From Utricularia gibba (Eukaryota > Streptophyta > Magnoliopsida > Lamiales > Lentibulariaceae), in contig CM007992.1 of NCBI GenBank assembly GCA_002189035.1, forward strand, positions 2,108,001 through 2,172,000: 64,000 nt of DNA, in the 5' to 3' direction. Below the pieces are notes generated by a model. That model saw nothing but the letters and a program-made list of their open reading frames with translations. It ran no database searches and had not been told where the DNA came from. The translations under genes and the position numbers were made by a program. Below are positions 46,858 to 57,962 of this stretch, one piece after another; position 1 is the first letter of the stretch, and each line of letters begins with the position of its first letter.

Positions 46858-48240
46858 TGTCATTTTCTAGTTTATTATTCAGTATTATTATGTATTAATT
46901 TAGTGTTAAGTTGCCCAATTAAGAGTTATATTGATAAGTAATTGATTTTCCTAGAAAAATCTTATTTTCCTATTTTATATATGTTTTCTTTGTCTTTTTC
47001 ATACACTTTGACCGAGACATGTGAGGAGGTAGTCGTAGAGTGTTGCAAGAGTAATGCACGAGGTCAAACTTTGACTTTTCATGCCTTGTACGCGACTTGG
47101 AACGATTGTGGACGGAAGACTGACACTGGTCAAGGCCCCTGACTTACGGTATGTCAGAGTCTACAAAAATGATTGAACACTAACTTGCACACAAAGGAAA
47201 GATGGTGACGCACGCAAGACAGAAGGAGTTAATGTACTTGGGGAGTGAGATAAAAGCAAATTGAAACACTTATTTTGTAGCTTTTGAACCTTTTCGCACT
47301 TTAGCTTTGTACTTAGAACTTTTGAGTTCTTCCTCTCCTCGAAGGGAGGAAAAACACTTAGCTTCCATTTTCATTTCTGTTTTCATGGCCCTTTCGGGCT
47401 AAACTCCTTTAGTTTCTAGAAGAAGATGAAGTTTCCTTCCAAGTCGTGAGCAATACTCTCGGTTCTTTGTTGAATTTATTTATGATTTCGCATACTTCTA
47501 CGCATCTTGTTGCAGTCTTTCTATAACGACTCCTAGTTAAGGTCCATGAATAGCAAGTCACTCCTCGTGGATTTTGGTTAAGATCATGGTGAAAAGCACC
47601 AACTCCAACCCTATCAGTTCGAGGGAAGTAGTGAATTGTTTGTGGCCTAGATACCACGATAGTGGATAGGTTGTGACCTTATACCTGCCACTAGCTATTG
47701 GCAACAGCTAGGCACACATGTGCAATCGAAGGCAATCCTTTTGTCTTCTTAATCGTCCAAGGGGGAATGACATGAGGCTATTCCCGTACCTCCTTATCAA
47801 TCAGATTGTAAGGTAGAGTAGGCTGTTCCTTGCTCCTATAACCAGCTATTTGGAAGAAATCAGTGACAACCGATGCAAGAATGGACACAGGAAGGAGACG
47901 GAATCTCATTTCCATGAACTGCATCCTATAGTCAAGGTCCATCACTTAGGTTGCAACTTTTATTTTTGCATTTCACAAACCTCCTTTTACAAAACTGTGA
48001 CATTTTGTAGAAGATTTTTACAAAACACTTTTCACGAAAAACAACTTCCTGAGATCGATACTTGTACTACACTCTTTTGTGTTTTACGTTTTATACTTTT
48101 AAAATTTATTGAGGAAACGACACGCAGCACTCTTTGGGTAACCTTTTGTTGCCTTCTAACACATCTCCAACCTCCTCAAACATGCTTCCTGCAAAGTTTA
48201 TTCCAAATACTATTAAATCATAATCCACTGACCATAATGC
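46858..48240. other. Foreign sequence inside the MULE, probably LTR-retrotransposon derived
   Basis: This stretch separates the N-terminal transposase exon from the remainder. It starts TGTCATTTTCTAG and contains GAGATCGATACTTGTACTAC, reminiscent of LTR or leader sequence of large gypsy-like elements, but no coding domain. TGTCAT at the start and ATGCCA at 48237-48242 with TTAAG and TTAAA flanks could be LTR ends, which is speculative. Confidence 0.35.
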
Positions 48241-48249
48241 CATTAAACT

Positions 48250-48640
48250 ATAACAATAAATTACCGAAATTTTTTGGCATCAAATCATCATCATGCTTCT
48301 TGGCTGCGCTGGAATTTCTATCTCGTACCAGTAGTATTTCAAAGGGACCATCTTTTTCCAGTATATCAATACATTCATTAAGTTCAATCTCACTAATTAT
48401 TTCATTTATATCATTGCAACATTTCATCCACACACTAACCAATTGCGCATTTTCATAACCATAGGAAGCAGCAATTTCACGAAAGTATTGCAATGAAAAA
48501 ATTCTCGGATCTAACACATCAATGTAGGTATCCTTAACATCAACATACTTTTGTCTCACAAATCAGCAGATAATTTTTCCACCATAGTGTAAACCGAAAA
48601 ATTTACCTTCAAAGTGCAACTCGCTTGTGCGATTCCATAA
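48250..48640 (-). pseudogene. N-terminal exon of the MULE transposase gene
   Basis: Just inside the right TIR the reverse strand reads EGKFFGLHYGGKI, then after a TGA, KYVDVKDTYIDVLD, IFSLQYFREIAASYGY and ELNECIDILEKDGPFEI. This is the N-terminal pattern of plant MULE transposases (HxGGxF...YVxGxVxxxDxxDxDxxS...ELGY). It is now about 3 kb from the rest of the gene because of inserted sequences. Confidence 0.75.
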
Positions 48641-48745
48641 CCACCACTATTATCCAACTCCGTTTTCTCCCAATTTTTGGTGTTCGACCAACACCTAGAA
48701 TCACACCCAAATGAGGTGAAATTGAAGGAAATAGTGCTTTATATT

Positions 48746-48913
48746 GGGGAGGGTATTTTAGTAACTTCCTATAATCTCCGTTTACTAATTCTGCCATGTG
48801 ACCGAATTTTGCAATCAATGAAAAGTATTGTGACTGAAATATAACTCATTTTATATATTATGACACATGTTTGAAAACATGATAACATTATAACTAATTT
48901 TTGAAATTATCCC
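48746..48913. repeat. Right terminal inverted repeat of the MULE
   Basis: Inverted partner of 41152-41320. It contains GGGTATTTTAGTAACTTCCT near its inner edge and AATTATCCC at the outer end. Confidence 0.93.
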
Positions 48914-48925
48914 TTCTCAGCACCA

Positions 48926-49230
48926 CAAACTCTAGTGTACGATATCTATTATTTTTTTCATTTTTAATTACTTGAAAAATTTCAGACATTGTAAATCAAC
49001 CACTACAAATCAACATTAGCAGTATCATGGAGAATTAATAAATAAAATAATTCTCAACATTGCAAATTAGTTTATGATGCGCTTGCGGCATACATTACTT
49101 TGGGGCACCCAAAATTCATGTTTGCAATGCCTACAAGAATTAATAAATAAAATAATGCGAAACACCACAAATCAATGCTTGTGGTGTCGGAAGTTCTAGC
49201 ACACAATACTTATAGACCTACACAGTACAA
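48926..49230. repeat. Degenerate tandem repeat flanking the MULE
   Basis: AATTAATAAATAAAATAAT occurs at about 49034 and 49137. CAAACTCTAGTxTAxGxxxT at 48926 repeats the sequence at 41088 on the other side of the MULE, and TTCTCAACATTGCAAATTAG resembles the TSD region. The unit is near 105-110 bp. The MULE therefore landed in an existing tandem array. Confidence 0.6.
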
Positions 49231-52200
49231 AGCAACACCACCACCTGGGATATTTGAAATGTTGATATTTGTAATTAAGTAAAAATTACAAAAAATTGCG
49301 ACATCAATTCCTGTTGTGCTTGGGAGAATCTCATGGATGTTACTTGTTTAATCCAAAGCAAAAGACAACCCTTACAACATGTAAATCGATAATGAAATGG
49401 AACTTGCCTACCCAAAAAATAAGAAAGTAAGGATTTTATTTATTGCTCATAAATTTTTGGCAAATAATCAATGACAGTAAACATATATGACCCCATATCT
49501 AGGTATTGAGAATCATTTTCAACAAATTCTAAATAAAACAAATATAAATACAATGAAATCATAGTATGAGTGTCTATAACAATGAGTTGATACTAAAGAA
49601 AAAGGTGAAATTGTAACTAAATACAAATTGTCATAAGTAAATGGATTTTAAGAACCACAATAAAACAAAAAATAGAATTAAAACTGATCGATCTTGAGCA
49701 AAAAAAATATTCTTAGGAATATAATCCAATTTCATGTTTATCTTTTTCTCGAGTGTGTCTTTAGTTTCTTTCGGATAAATAATTATAAGACTAAGGAATT
49801 ATTTATACTTTCTTATATTCTTAGGTACGAAATGGTATAAATACGAGATCATTATTTATTCACTTAATGAAATATCTTAGTTACAAACATATCATTACCT
49901 CTACAAAATTAAATGATTAAGAGATAGTATTTTTCATCTTGCACCAAATCAAAATCTGTAAGTAGTAGTCATGTATACATAAACCTTAACAAGTAGATGT
50001 TGCAAATTACTACAACTTGTAGACATAGAAATATGTGAAACATGAAACAAATCTAGAAAAATGTAACATTTGTACTCAAGATGTCAAACGAAACTTGTTA
50101 TATTTTAGCATATAGCTAAAAAATCTCAAAGAAGAAAAATCGAGGAGTAGCTTGACATGAATTATGTTTGATTCAAAATAAGTTTGTGTTTGTGTGGTAT
50201 TGATGCAAAACAAAGACCACCAAATTTACGTGAAAACCTCGAGGGGAAAAAACCACGGGCGAAACATCACTCAAAGATGAACGAATTTTGGGGAAATCTA
50301 ATTACAACTACAAGCCATACTCATAAACTCAACTCACACCTCCTAAAATTAGAACTCAACCTCCTTATATCGTGTGAATGGAGGTTAGTTTTAATGGAAA
50401 AGATAGATACCCAACTTTTTTTTCTTGAACCAACTTTCCTATTTTATTATGTAGTTGAATACCACACATCAGGGTTGTTCACAAATAGAAAGCAATCAAA
50501 TCATTTGATTGCTTATCTTAAACATGAGTCATACTTGGTGGTTTGAAATACGAATAAATGGCCCCAACTAAAGAAGTGATTTTTTTGTCCATTCCACAAT
50601 GACTTCACTTGATCTCTCATCAATATTTCAACAAAACTTAATTCAACCAAGAAATAAGGTGCTTAACTGTGAGTGACCATTGCAAATTGGGAATCGAAAA
50701 TGAAATCAAGTTCACTCCCTACTCCAACAGATGGAGAAGGGAAGATTGAACGATGGTTTCCAATTCCTTTTTCCAGTTCTAAAAGTGTTCCCCTTTGACA
50801 AATGTCGAAAAGTGTAGAACACTCTGTCAGCTCCCTTGAATTCCCATCCCCAACAAATTCTAAGCATAAAACGAAAGTGTTCATGTTTGTTCCTCTTACC
50901 CACTCTCGCGTACAACTACCTCCAATAATGGGTCATTTTCATGCATATTGCTTCTCTTAATCTCCAACATACGTTTCACCACTGTTGCGAGCTCTTCCTT
51001 TGACACCTATCTCAAAAATCCTCCTAAAACAAGGAAAATTCAAACATAATATAAATATTTACATTTTCATATTATTTAAATATCTAGTTTAATACCTAGT
51101 TTAGCGATTCTCAAATAAATTAAACTATAAAAATACATATAAAAATATGTAGAAAATTACATTTCACACCATGCGCATTTTATGACAACATTGTGAATGC
51201 GAAGACAATTTTTTATAAGAGAAAAGCATTAGTATTTTCTTAATCTTTATAAAATTCTTATGAGTCCAACTCTTGTTCGATTGCTATTTCACCATTAATC
51301 AAAAATGGATATGGCCAAATCATCACATTATTGTATCCATTCAACTATGCTGGCGACTAAAGAATCTCTTGGTTATCATCATACTCTTGAGTATATGGAT
51401 TCCCGTACTCCTCCGAGACCAGTTCCACCTATAAATTAGTTGACATCTCCCTCATAATAAAGTTATACAATAAAGTTCATGCAAGATAATAACTCGTATT
51501 TTTTTAGTAGTTTTAGGTTATGAAATTAATGTATTTCTAGTGGAATTGTGTGTTTTAAATATTATTTTATATATTTTCTAATTTTGATTATTATTGTGTT
51601 TTGATTAAAAAAGTGTTATCAAAGCAGCAACGTTTATTATTTAGACCTATTTATTGAGTTTAGCATCAAGGCTTTTTATCAAAGTAGCACAATATTCTAT
51701 ATCTAAAATCAATAACCGATGAGAGCATGGATATCAGAAACAAAAAGAATGGAGATGAGGGAAATAAAACCCGTAATCCTCTTGTAAATTCTCTTGAGTC
51801 AATCACATGATCAAACCTACAAAAGAATCAATAGGTTCTTAAGGATTATTGGTCAATCAGTAAAATTACAAGTATATGGTATTGAGTTCAACCTATTTAA
51901 AATGAATCAATAAAAATAAAGTTGGGTCATGATTTCCTAGTTCACTACTAACAACATTCTTTTGACTACACTCATTTCTCTATTTATATAAAAAAGAACT
52001 CATCTTTGTTGATAGATAATTATTATTGTAATTATTGTGAGAGCAATGTTTCTACTTTAAGTTTTTGAAAAACTTTAGATCTATCAAATTTTGTTTGTGT
52101 TATGTAGTTTAATTTATCTCATCTTTTTCTTTATTTTGTAAGTATGATATTTTTTTTCCATAAATTGGATTGTAAGGATATTCATTTCTTAAGGGCCACC

Positions 52201-52374
52201 TTTTTTTTTTGATGAATTGCTTTTATTGAAAATTGAAATATTTGATTTTCCAAATACTTTTTATTTGGAGGATCACATCAATAATATATAACATGAGGAA
52301 GAAATAAAATGGATAATTTAATAACAAAAAATGAAGAAAATAAAATAAATAAAAATTTTCCTACAAGGGAATGG
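49231..52374. other. AT-rich region with no assignable gene
   Basis: TATAAATA at about 49834 and a leader-like sequence after it suggest an old LTR. ACCTCGAGGGGAAAAAACCA near 50235 resembles LTR leader sequence of copia elements. On the reverse strand near 50890-51000 a short frame reads EELATVVKRMLEIKRSNMHE and could be an exon trace, but I do not know the family. 51430-52374 shows nothing recognisable. Confidence 0.35.
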
Positions 52375-53591
52375 CATGAGCTGAAATGCAAAAAGGAAAT
52401 ATGATGATTGCTTATAAAATTCCATGAGATGATGGCCATATTACACCACTTGGACAAAAAAAGAGACAAGAAAAAAGGAGATATTTTCACAATCTCCAAG
52501 ATCATTTTTATGAAATAAAGAGACAATTTTCAGAGACATACTCACATATAGAATAGAGAAGAACACAAACCAAAAGAGGAGGAAGAAAAAGGAGCATTTT
52601 CTTTCAACCAAAGAACCACAAATCCGATTTCAAGAAGGAATTACATCTTGGTGGAAATAGTCTCATCGGAACATGACTTATTTTATTGATATTTTATATA
52701 TTTGAATATTTTATTTACACTTATTACTTTATTTCCCTAATAGTAGCTATCAACTTGTTATAAATCCAAGGGGAGAATAGGGGAATAGTAAAACACCTAA
52801 TCTATGAGATTCAACTCCTTTAGTTCGATCCCAAAACCACTATGCATACTTGATTTGTATTAAGTGTTGAATATTGTTTATAAATCTTATTTGATATGAA
52901 AATTCTATTTTTATAATATTATTAAAAAAAAATTTTTATCAGAAGGATTATGCTGTTTTACATTTTAATTCAATAAAAACTGTAACTTTTTATATACCAG
53001 ACCTTATCTTCATTAAATCCCATGTCCTATGAATGGCTTTTTCTTGCACAAGTATGATACATGTAAAGTATTCCCTTATATTTTATGGAGTTATTGATGG
53101 CATATGACTCTTCTCTATAGTATTAGGCAACCCTAACTATTTGTACACCTGTTGTTACATAAATAAAATTAGCTTAGAAAAGAATAAATGGTGAACCTGC
53201 AACCTAACAACAACACACGATGGAAGGATTGGGATGCTTACCCTTGCAAATAGTGAAAATCGGCTATCCACAAACTGCATCTCACGGGATGTTGTTATCA
53301 CCCACTAAATCTTCCCAATTACTACTCAACAAGTAGATAAAAATTAGTTTCTCATTCGAGACTTCTTCTAATATGTTAGTTGAAAGTATCTCCATGTGCT
53401 TAGGTTTTCCTAATTCCTTTAATTTCGAAATATGAACCATTTTAATGCATCTAAGAAATTTTAGAAACATGTTTCTATGATCGAAAAGGCATAGCCGAAG
53501 AGTGAAATCAAGTTTGGTAATGCACAACTCAAAAAATCTAAAAGTAGATTTGTGGTTAGAGCAATCAATCATTATTAGCTTCTTTAGAAGC
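52375..53591 (+). repeat. Dispersed unit Q, copy 2
   Basis: Second copy of the unit at 33791-36230, lacking about 450 bp in the middle and lacking the solo LTR. It ends exactly at the border of the Copia-8 LTR (TTAGAAGC then TGTTGATATAAT), so Copia-8 probably inserted into this copy. A reverse-strand frame at 53282-53626 (SNHKSTFRFFELCITKLDF) has a diverged counterpart in copy 1, but I cannot identify it. Confidence 0.72.
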
Positions 53592-54265
53592 TGTTGATAT
53601 AATAAAACTACAGATAAAAGGACCATGTTAAAATACTCAAAGAATACTTGATTTCATGAAATCAAATATTTACTCTATTGTTTCATATCTAGTAAGTAAC
53701 ATAACTTATTGAATACATCTGTACTTAACCATAATGTTGTCAAGACAAATACTTCTTCTATTGGATACAAGTGCTTTCACATGTTTGATTTATCAAGATA
53801 TTTTCTTGTGATACGATTATTTAATTTTTTTTTCTTGAATATTCTGAGTAACAGTGCCACATGATGAAGATGAAAAAATCTCATAATATGCAAATGTGGA
53901 CAAGTTAAATGAATAATAACAAGTGCAATAAATCTGACTTTTAGAGAAATTATGGGAGCACTATAATTTTAAGTCACGCGAGGATACAACACACGAAAAG
54001 TATGTTTACAGAAAACATAATATAACAACCAATATATACAAAGTAATCTCTAACATCATGCACCATAACACCCACAGTTACAATATAGATTAACGTAAGA
54101 GCCACATAAAATGAAAATAATGATGAACATTGCTAAAACTCAGCAATCAAAAACCAGGATCATATTTCATCTGGTAAACCGTATTTATGTCTGTACAAAT
54201 GAGGGGAATAAATGTAAAAAATATAATATAAATACAATTATAAATATAAAATGTCATCTTTATCA
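53592..54265 (-). repeat. 3' LTR of Copia-8
   Basis: On the reverse strand it starts TGATAAAGATGACATTTTAT after the PPT and ends TTATTATATCAACA. 674 bp, TG and CA ends. Base 53591 and the four before it read GAAGC, the expected TSD half; the other half is not visible. Confidence 0.8.
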
Positions 54266-55051
54266 CCCCTTCAAGCCTGACAGAATCCAAGCTTGTGCGT
54301 TAGGCTGTTGTGCTGAGCACTTCCCGAGGGTTTTGTGAATATACGAGCGAGATGTTGTCATGATGAAATGAAATCTGAGAATAGGAAATGACAGTCAATA
54401 TTGTTTTGGTCTTTCATGAAATACCAGATTCGCTGTTATGTGAATGGCAAATTGATTGTCAAACCACAAAGGAATTGGAGCATTGGTAACTTGAAATAAA
54501 TCCTTTAGAAGATAAGGTTGCCACATTAATTCTGTTGTTGGTGTGGCTAGACTTGTATATTCTACTTCCATTGAAGATCTAGAAATAGTGTTTTGCTTCT
54601 TCATTTTTCCATGATGCCAAGCAATCACTCAGAAATATGCAATAACCAGATGTAGTTCTACATATTAATACACAACTCTCCTAGTCTGCATTGCTGTATG
54701 CTTCAAGTTTTGTTTTTTGTCCATAAGGTAATAGAAACCAAGCTCTCAGGTCCATTTCAAATATTGTGATTGCATAAATTAACTTAGCAGCTATATTGTA
54801 ACAGCAACATTTGGTGTTGTAAATCCTAAATATAGTAGTTTACCAACAAGGATCCTATAACCACTATCATCAACACCTTCACCATCATGTACCACTTTTT
54901 GATATTGAGCCATAAGTATATTAAAATTCTTAATTATAATCTATCATGCACAGATTCTAAAATGTCTTTCAAATATTTCTTTTGTGATATGTATAACCCA
55001 TTGGCTTTCTCCATGATCTCCAACCTAAAGAAAATAGGTCATATTTCCAAG

Positions 55052-55292
55052 TAGGGCTGCAAACGAATTGAGCCGAGCCAAGCTTTCTGGAAAAATTCAA
55101 GCTTGAGCTTGATCGCACACTTTTAAGCTCGGGCTCAATTCGAGCCCGAAAATGTGCCTCAGGTCTTGAAATACTAAGCTCAACTTTGGCTTGACAGCTA
55201 CCTCAAGCTCAATCGAGCCGAGCTGTAGTCAAGTCGAACTCAAGCCAGCTCAAAAAAAGCTCACAAGCCGGCTCGACTCATTTGTAGCCCTA
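55052..55292. mobile_element. hAT-type MITE (241 bp) with perfect 8-bp TSD
   Basis: Left end TAGGGCTGCAAACGAATTGA and the reverse complement of the right end TAGGGCTACAAATGAGTCGA form a terminal inverted repeat of nearly 30 bp. TTTCCAAG flanks it at 55044-55051 and 55293-55300. The 8-bp duplication and TAGGGxTGxAAACGA ends are typical of plant hAT non-autonomous elements. The interior is rich in GAGCTC and AGCTCGA words and largely self-complementary. It lies in the RT domain of Copia-8, whose reading continues across the TSD. Confidence 0.95.
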
Positions 55293-56040
55293 TTTCCAAG
55301 ATCCTTGATTGTGAACTTTTTGTCTAAGATCTCTAAAATTTAACCCAATGATGATTCTAATTATCATAATGTCATCTATGTATATAAGAAAAATAGTTAT
55401 ATTGTCTCCAAACTTTCTAAAAATAGGCAGACATTAAACTTCAATTGACCGAAATTTAAAGATATTAAGAATTCACCCAATTCAAGGTACAACTGTCTAA
55501 AAGCTTGTTTGAGCCCATATAATGACCTCTTTAATCAACATACCTCTTCTTTGTTTAGGTTCCATGTAAAAATGTGTTGTTAATATCTACTTGTTGAAGG
55601 TTCTGCCTATGTTTTGTCGCTATTGCTAGGACCAACCTTATTATTGTGAATTTGGCTCTAGAGGGAAGCTTTCAACAAAATCCAGTCCTTCATTCTACAT
55701 AGACTTCTTTGCCACCAACCTAACTTTATATCTTGAAATGCTTTCATTTGGATTTAATTTGGTCTTTTGAACCCATTTACATCCTATGGCTCTTTTATTC
55801 TGCAATAGAGTGGTGGCTTTCCATGTCTCATATTTTTTTTAGGGTTCTTCTTTGTTCCTACATTGCAACTTCCCATTTTGGGTTCCCACAAGCCTCGGAG
55901 TACTTTCTTTAATTTTTCTCTCACACCCAATGCCCATATTACTGCATTACACCATTGGAGATAATTTACGGTATTGAGAAGTGTAGTTACCAGGCCTATG
56001 GTTGGTTTTTCTTGAACAAGTGAAGAGATTAGAGAGGTCA

Positions 56041-57060
56041 AGCAACCCTACGTGACACAGATGCAAAGGAATTTCCTTTCTCTCATGAAAATCTCTCAAA
56101 CTCAAATTCTATACATTGTTCAATTTACAAGGAAACCTAAGGGAAATTATGTAACTTTATAATTGATAAATTTAATAAACAAAAAGGAAACTATTTCACA
56201 ACATCCACATGGTCTCTTGTCCTCTATAATGTTTCTATCTCTTTGGTTTGAATTGTTGTAATAGGATGTAGTCAAGCTTGTCCATAATATTGTGAAATGT
56301 AGCAGATGCCAAGCTCTTGGTCAAATAGTCAGCAATTTGCAACTTAGATTATAGATGTGCTAGAGCTAGAAATCCCACCTTGTATAAATCTCTAACCAAA
56401 TAACCATCAATGTCTAAGTGCTTAGTTCTTCCATGAAACGTGAGATTTTTCATGATATGAATTGCTGACTGACTATAAACCACAATGTGATTGGTCGTGG
56501 AAAAGATATGTGTAGATCACTTGCCAAATAGAAGACCCATAACATCTCAACTGATGTCGATCCCAAACTGCGATACTCAGCTTCTATGGAAGATCTAGAG
56601 ATTGTGGATTGCTTCTTGGTTCTCTAGGATATCAAACATTCTCCCATAAAAACACAATATCCACTGATTGATTTTCTACTGTCAATGCACACTCCCCAAA
56701 CAACATCCACGGAAACAAAAAGCTTATTTTCATATGAAAGAAACTCTTTCTCAGAAGTAGAAATAGATGGATAATAAAGACCACAGATGATATAAGCATT
56801 CAGATATCTCAAGACTCGACATGGACCCTCCCAATGAACTACTTTCAGATTTTGCATGAATTGGCTAAGTCATTGAACTACAAATGCGAGGTTCAGATGT
56901 GTGAAATTCAGATAAAGTAATCTGCCTATCAAATGTCTGTACCGATTCACATTCACATCTAAATCATCAACAAATCTGGAGGAGTACAACGAAGCCTACT
57001 TTTATAAGGTATGAGTGCTTGTCCAACACTCAGATAAAGAAAAAGCAATGACATTATGCC
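56041..57060 (-). mobile_element. Copia-9: RNase H and 3' LTR start of another copia element
   Basis: Right to left: RT end VDDLDVNVNRYRHLIGRLLYL; RNase H start with CRVLRYLNAYIICGLYYP, DSRKSISGYCVFMGECLIS, then further blocks equivalent to SRSSxEAEYRSL. An LTR begins at 56203 (TGTTGTGAAATAG on the reverse strand) and runs to near 56053. Different lineage from Copia-8, against which it abuts. No 5' half. Confidence 0.8.
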
Positions 57061-57377
57061 TAGATTAGTCTGGAACAAGCTGCCCCTTCACTACCCAAAG
57101 AAAAAAAAGGAAATAAAAAAAATGAGTTAGCAACCATGATCCTAGGTGACCTTTGATAGATCAACTCTATAAGACATGATCTTCGAAAACACTCTTCAAG
57201 AGGAATCTATCCATGCACATTTGAGTGATGAAATGACATGCACACTAGCACTTATGTAGCTCATGCATCATAAATTACTCTTAGTTGTTTATGTTCATCA
57301 TTGACATTGAAGGGATCAGTTTTCTATTAATCTTAGGTAGGACTTGGGGACAAGTCTAGTATCGTTGTAGCATAGTG
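57061..57377. other. Unassigned spacer
   Basis: An A-rich run followed by unique sequence. GGGGACAAGTCTAGTATCGT near 57350 resembles LTR-element leader sequence. No coding region. Confidence 0.35.
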
Positions 57378-57962
57378 TGATAGCACAAAAATTTTCCTAT
57401 TTTTATGATATGAAAATTCTAAGTTTTAATTATGTTTTAGTTGCTTAGTTTGTAGTTTGAAGTATTTTCATATAATTTTATAAATATATGAATTTTGTGT
57501 GCAAATAAGCTAAATCTTTGAATTAAGCCCATTCTATGTTACTAAAGTGTTTTGAGTCTAGCACCAAGTCCCAAAAATCAGAAAAGAAGGAAAATATTTC
57601 ATGTAAGGAACAACTTAGCAGATGTGCAGCATAACAGAAGAGACAATGAGTGTACTGTCGCGACAACAATCGGCAAGTTAGGGGCAGGAGCAGAAGGATT
57701 GTCAAAAAATCATACTTGCTTTCGGAAATGAAGAAAATATTTTTCTTGCGAAAGAGAGAAAAGAAGGAACAGCTTCGGGAGCTTCAGCAGTGGCGACACA
57801 CAAGGGGGTTCTCCTTCAACACTACGAACACCGATCAGAAGTGGAGAAGGAGATTCTCGTGAAGAAGCCTCCCCACTTGCAAGAACACTATTAAGATCCA
57901 GTTTTGCACTACTGCTTCATGCTGTGAATAGTAGCAAACGAAAAACAAAACACTTTATTTTT
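57378..57962 (+). mobile_element. TGATA-type LTR, copy 5, truncated at the 3' side
   Basis: Starts TGATAGCACAAAAATTTTCC and follows copy 2 in layout through GAATAGTAGCAAACGAAAAA (compare 46000-46020). Similarity stops near 57962, where the Copia-10 RT sequence begins. No TTATCA end or TSD. Confidence 0.65.

Larger units (their letters stand above)
41152..48913 (-). mobile_element. Full-length MULE (Mutator-like element), 7,762 bp, with long TIRs and 9-bp TSD
   Basis: The left end GGGATAATTTCAAAAACTAG and the reverse complement of the right end GGGATAATTTCAAAAATTAG stay alignable for about 170 bp. Flanks are TTCTCAGTA (41143-41151) and TTCTCAGCA (48914-48922), a 9-bp TSD with one mismatch, as expected for Mutator-like elements. 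A MuDR-type transposase gene runs on the reverse strand from near the right end. A solo LTR (45446-46852) and further foreign sequence enlarge the element, so the original was probably 5 to 6.3 kb. Confidence 0.93.
53592..56040 (-). mobile_element. Copia-8: reverse-strand copia element with gag-RT fusion
   Basis: Right to left: a gag start (EKPTIGLVTTLLNTVNYLQW, AVIWALGVREK), then after a large internal deletion RT sequence (RGLWEPKM, later KKFTIKDLGN and SLYGLKQAFRQ) and RNase H (VEYTSLATPTTELMW, LWFDNQFAIHI, FHERPKQY), a PPT-like GAAGGGG, and the 3' LTR. The RT and RNase H are close to those of Copia-6. A MITE sits at 55052-55292. Protease, integrase and 5' LTR are missing. Confidence 0.85.

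Noticed and set aside
47850-48458. 202-codon plus-strand frame inside the MULE
   Set aside because: It runs antisense to the MULE N-terminal transposase exon and reads as its shadow; no domain.
50663-50915. Two overlapping reverse frames of about 70 codons
   Set aside because: No recognised domain and no support from splice sites or repeats; kept only as a note in the regional entry.
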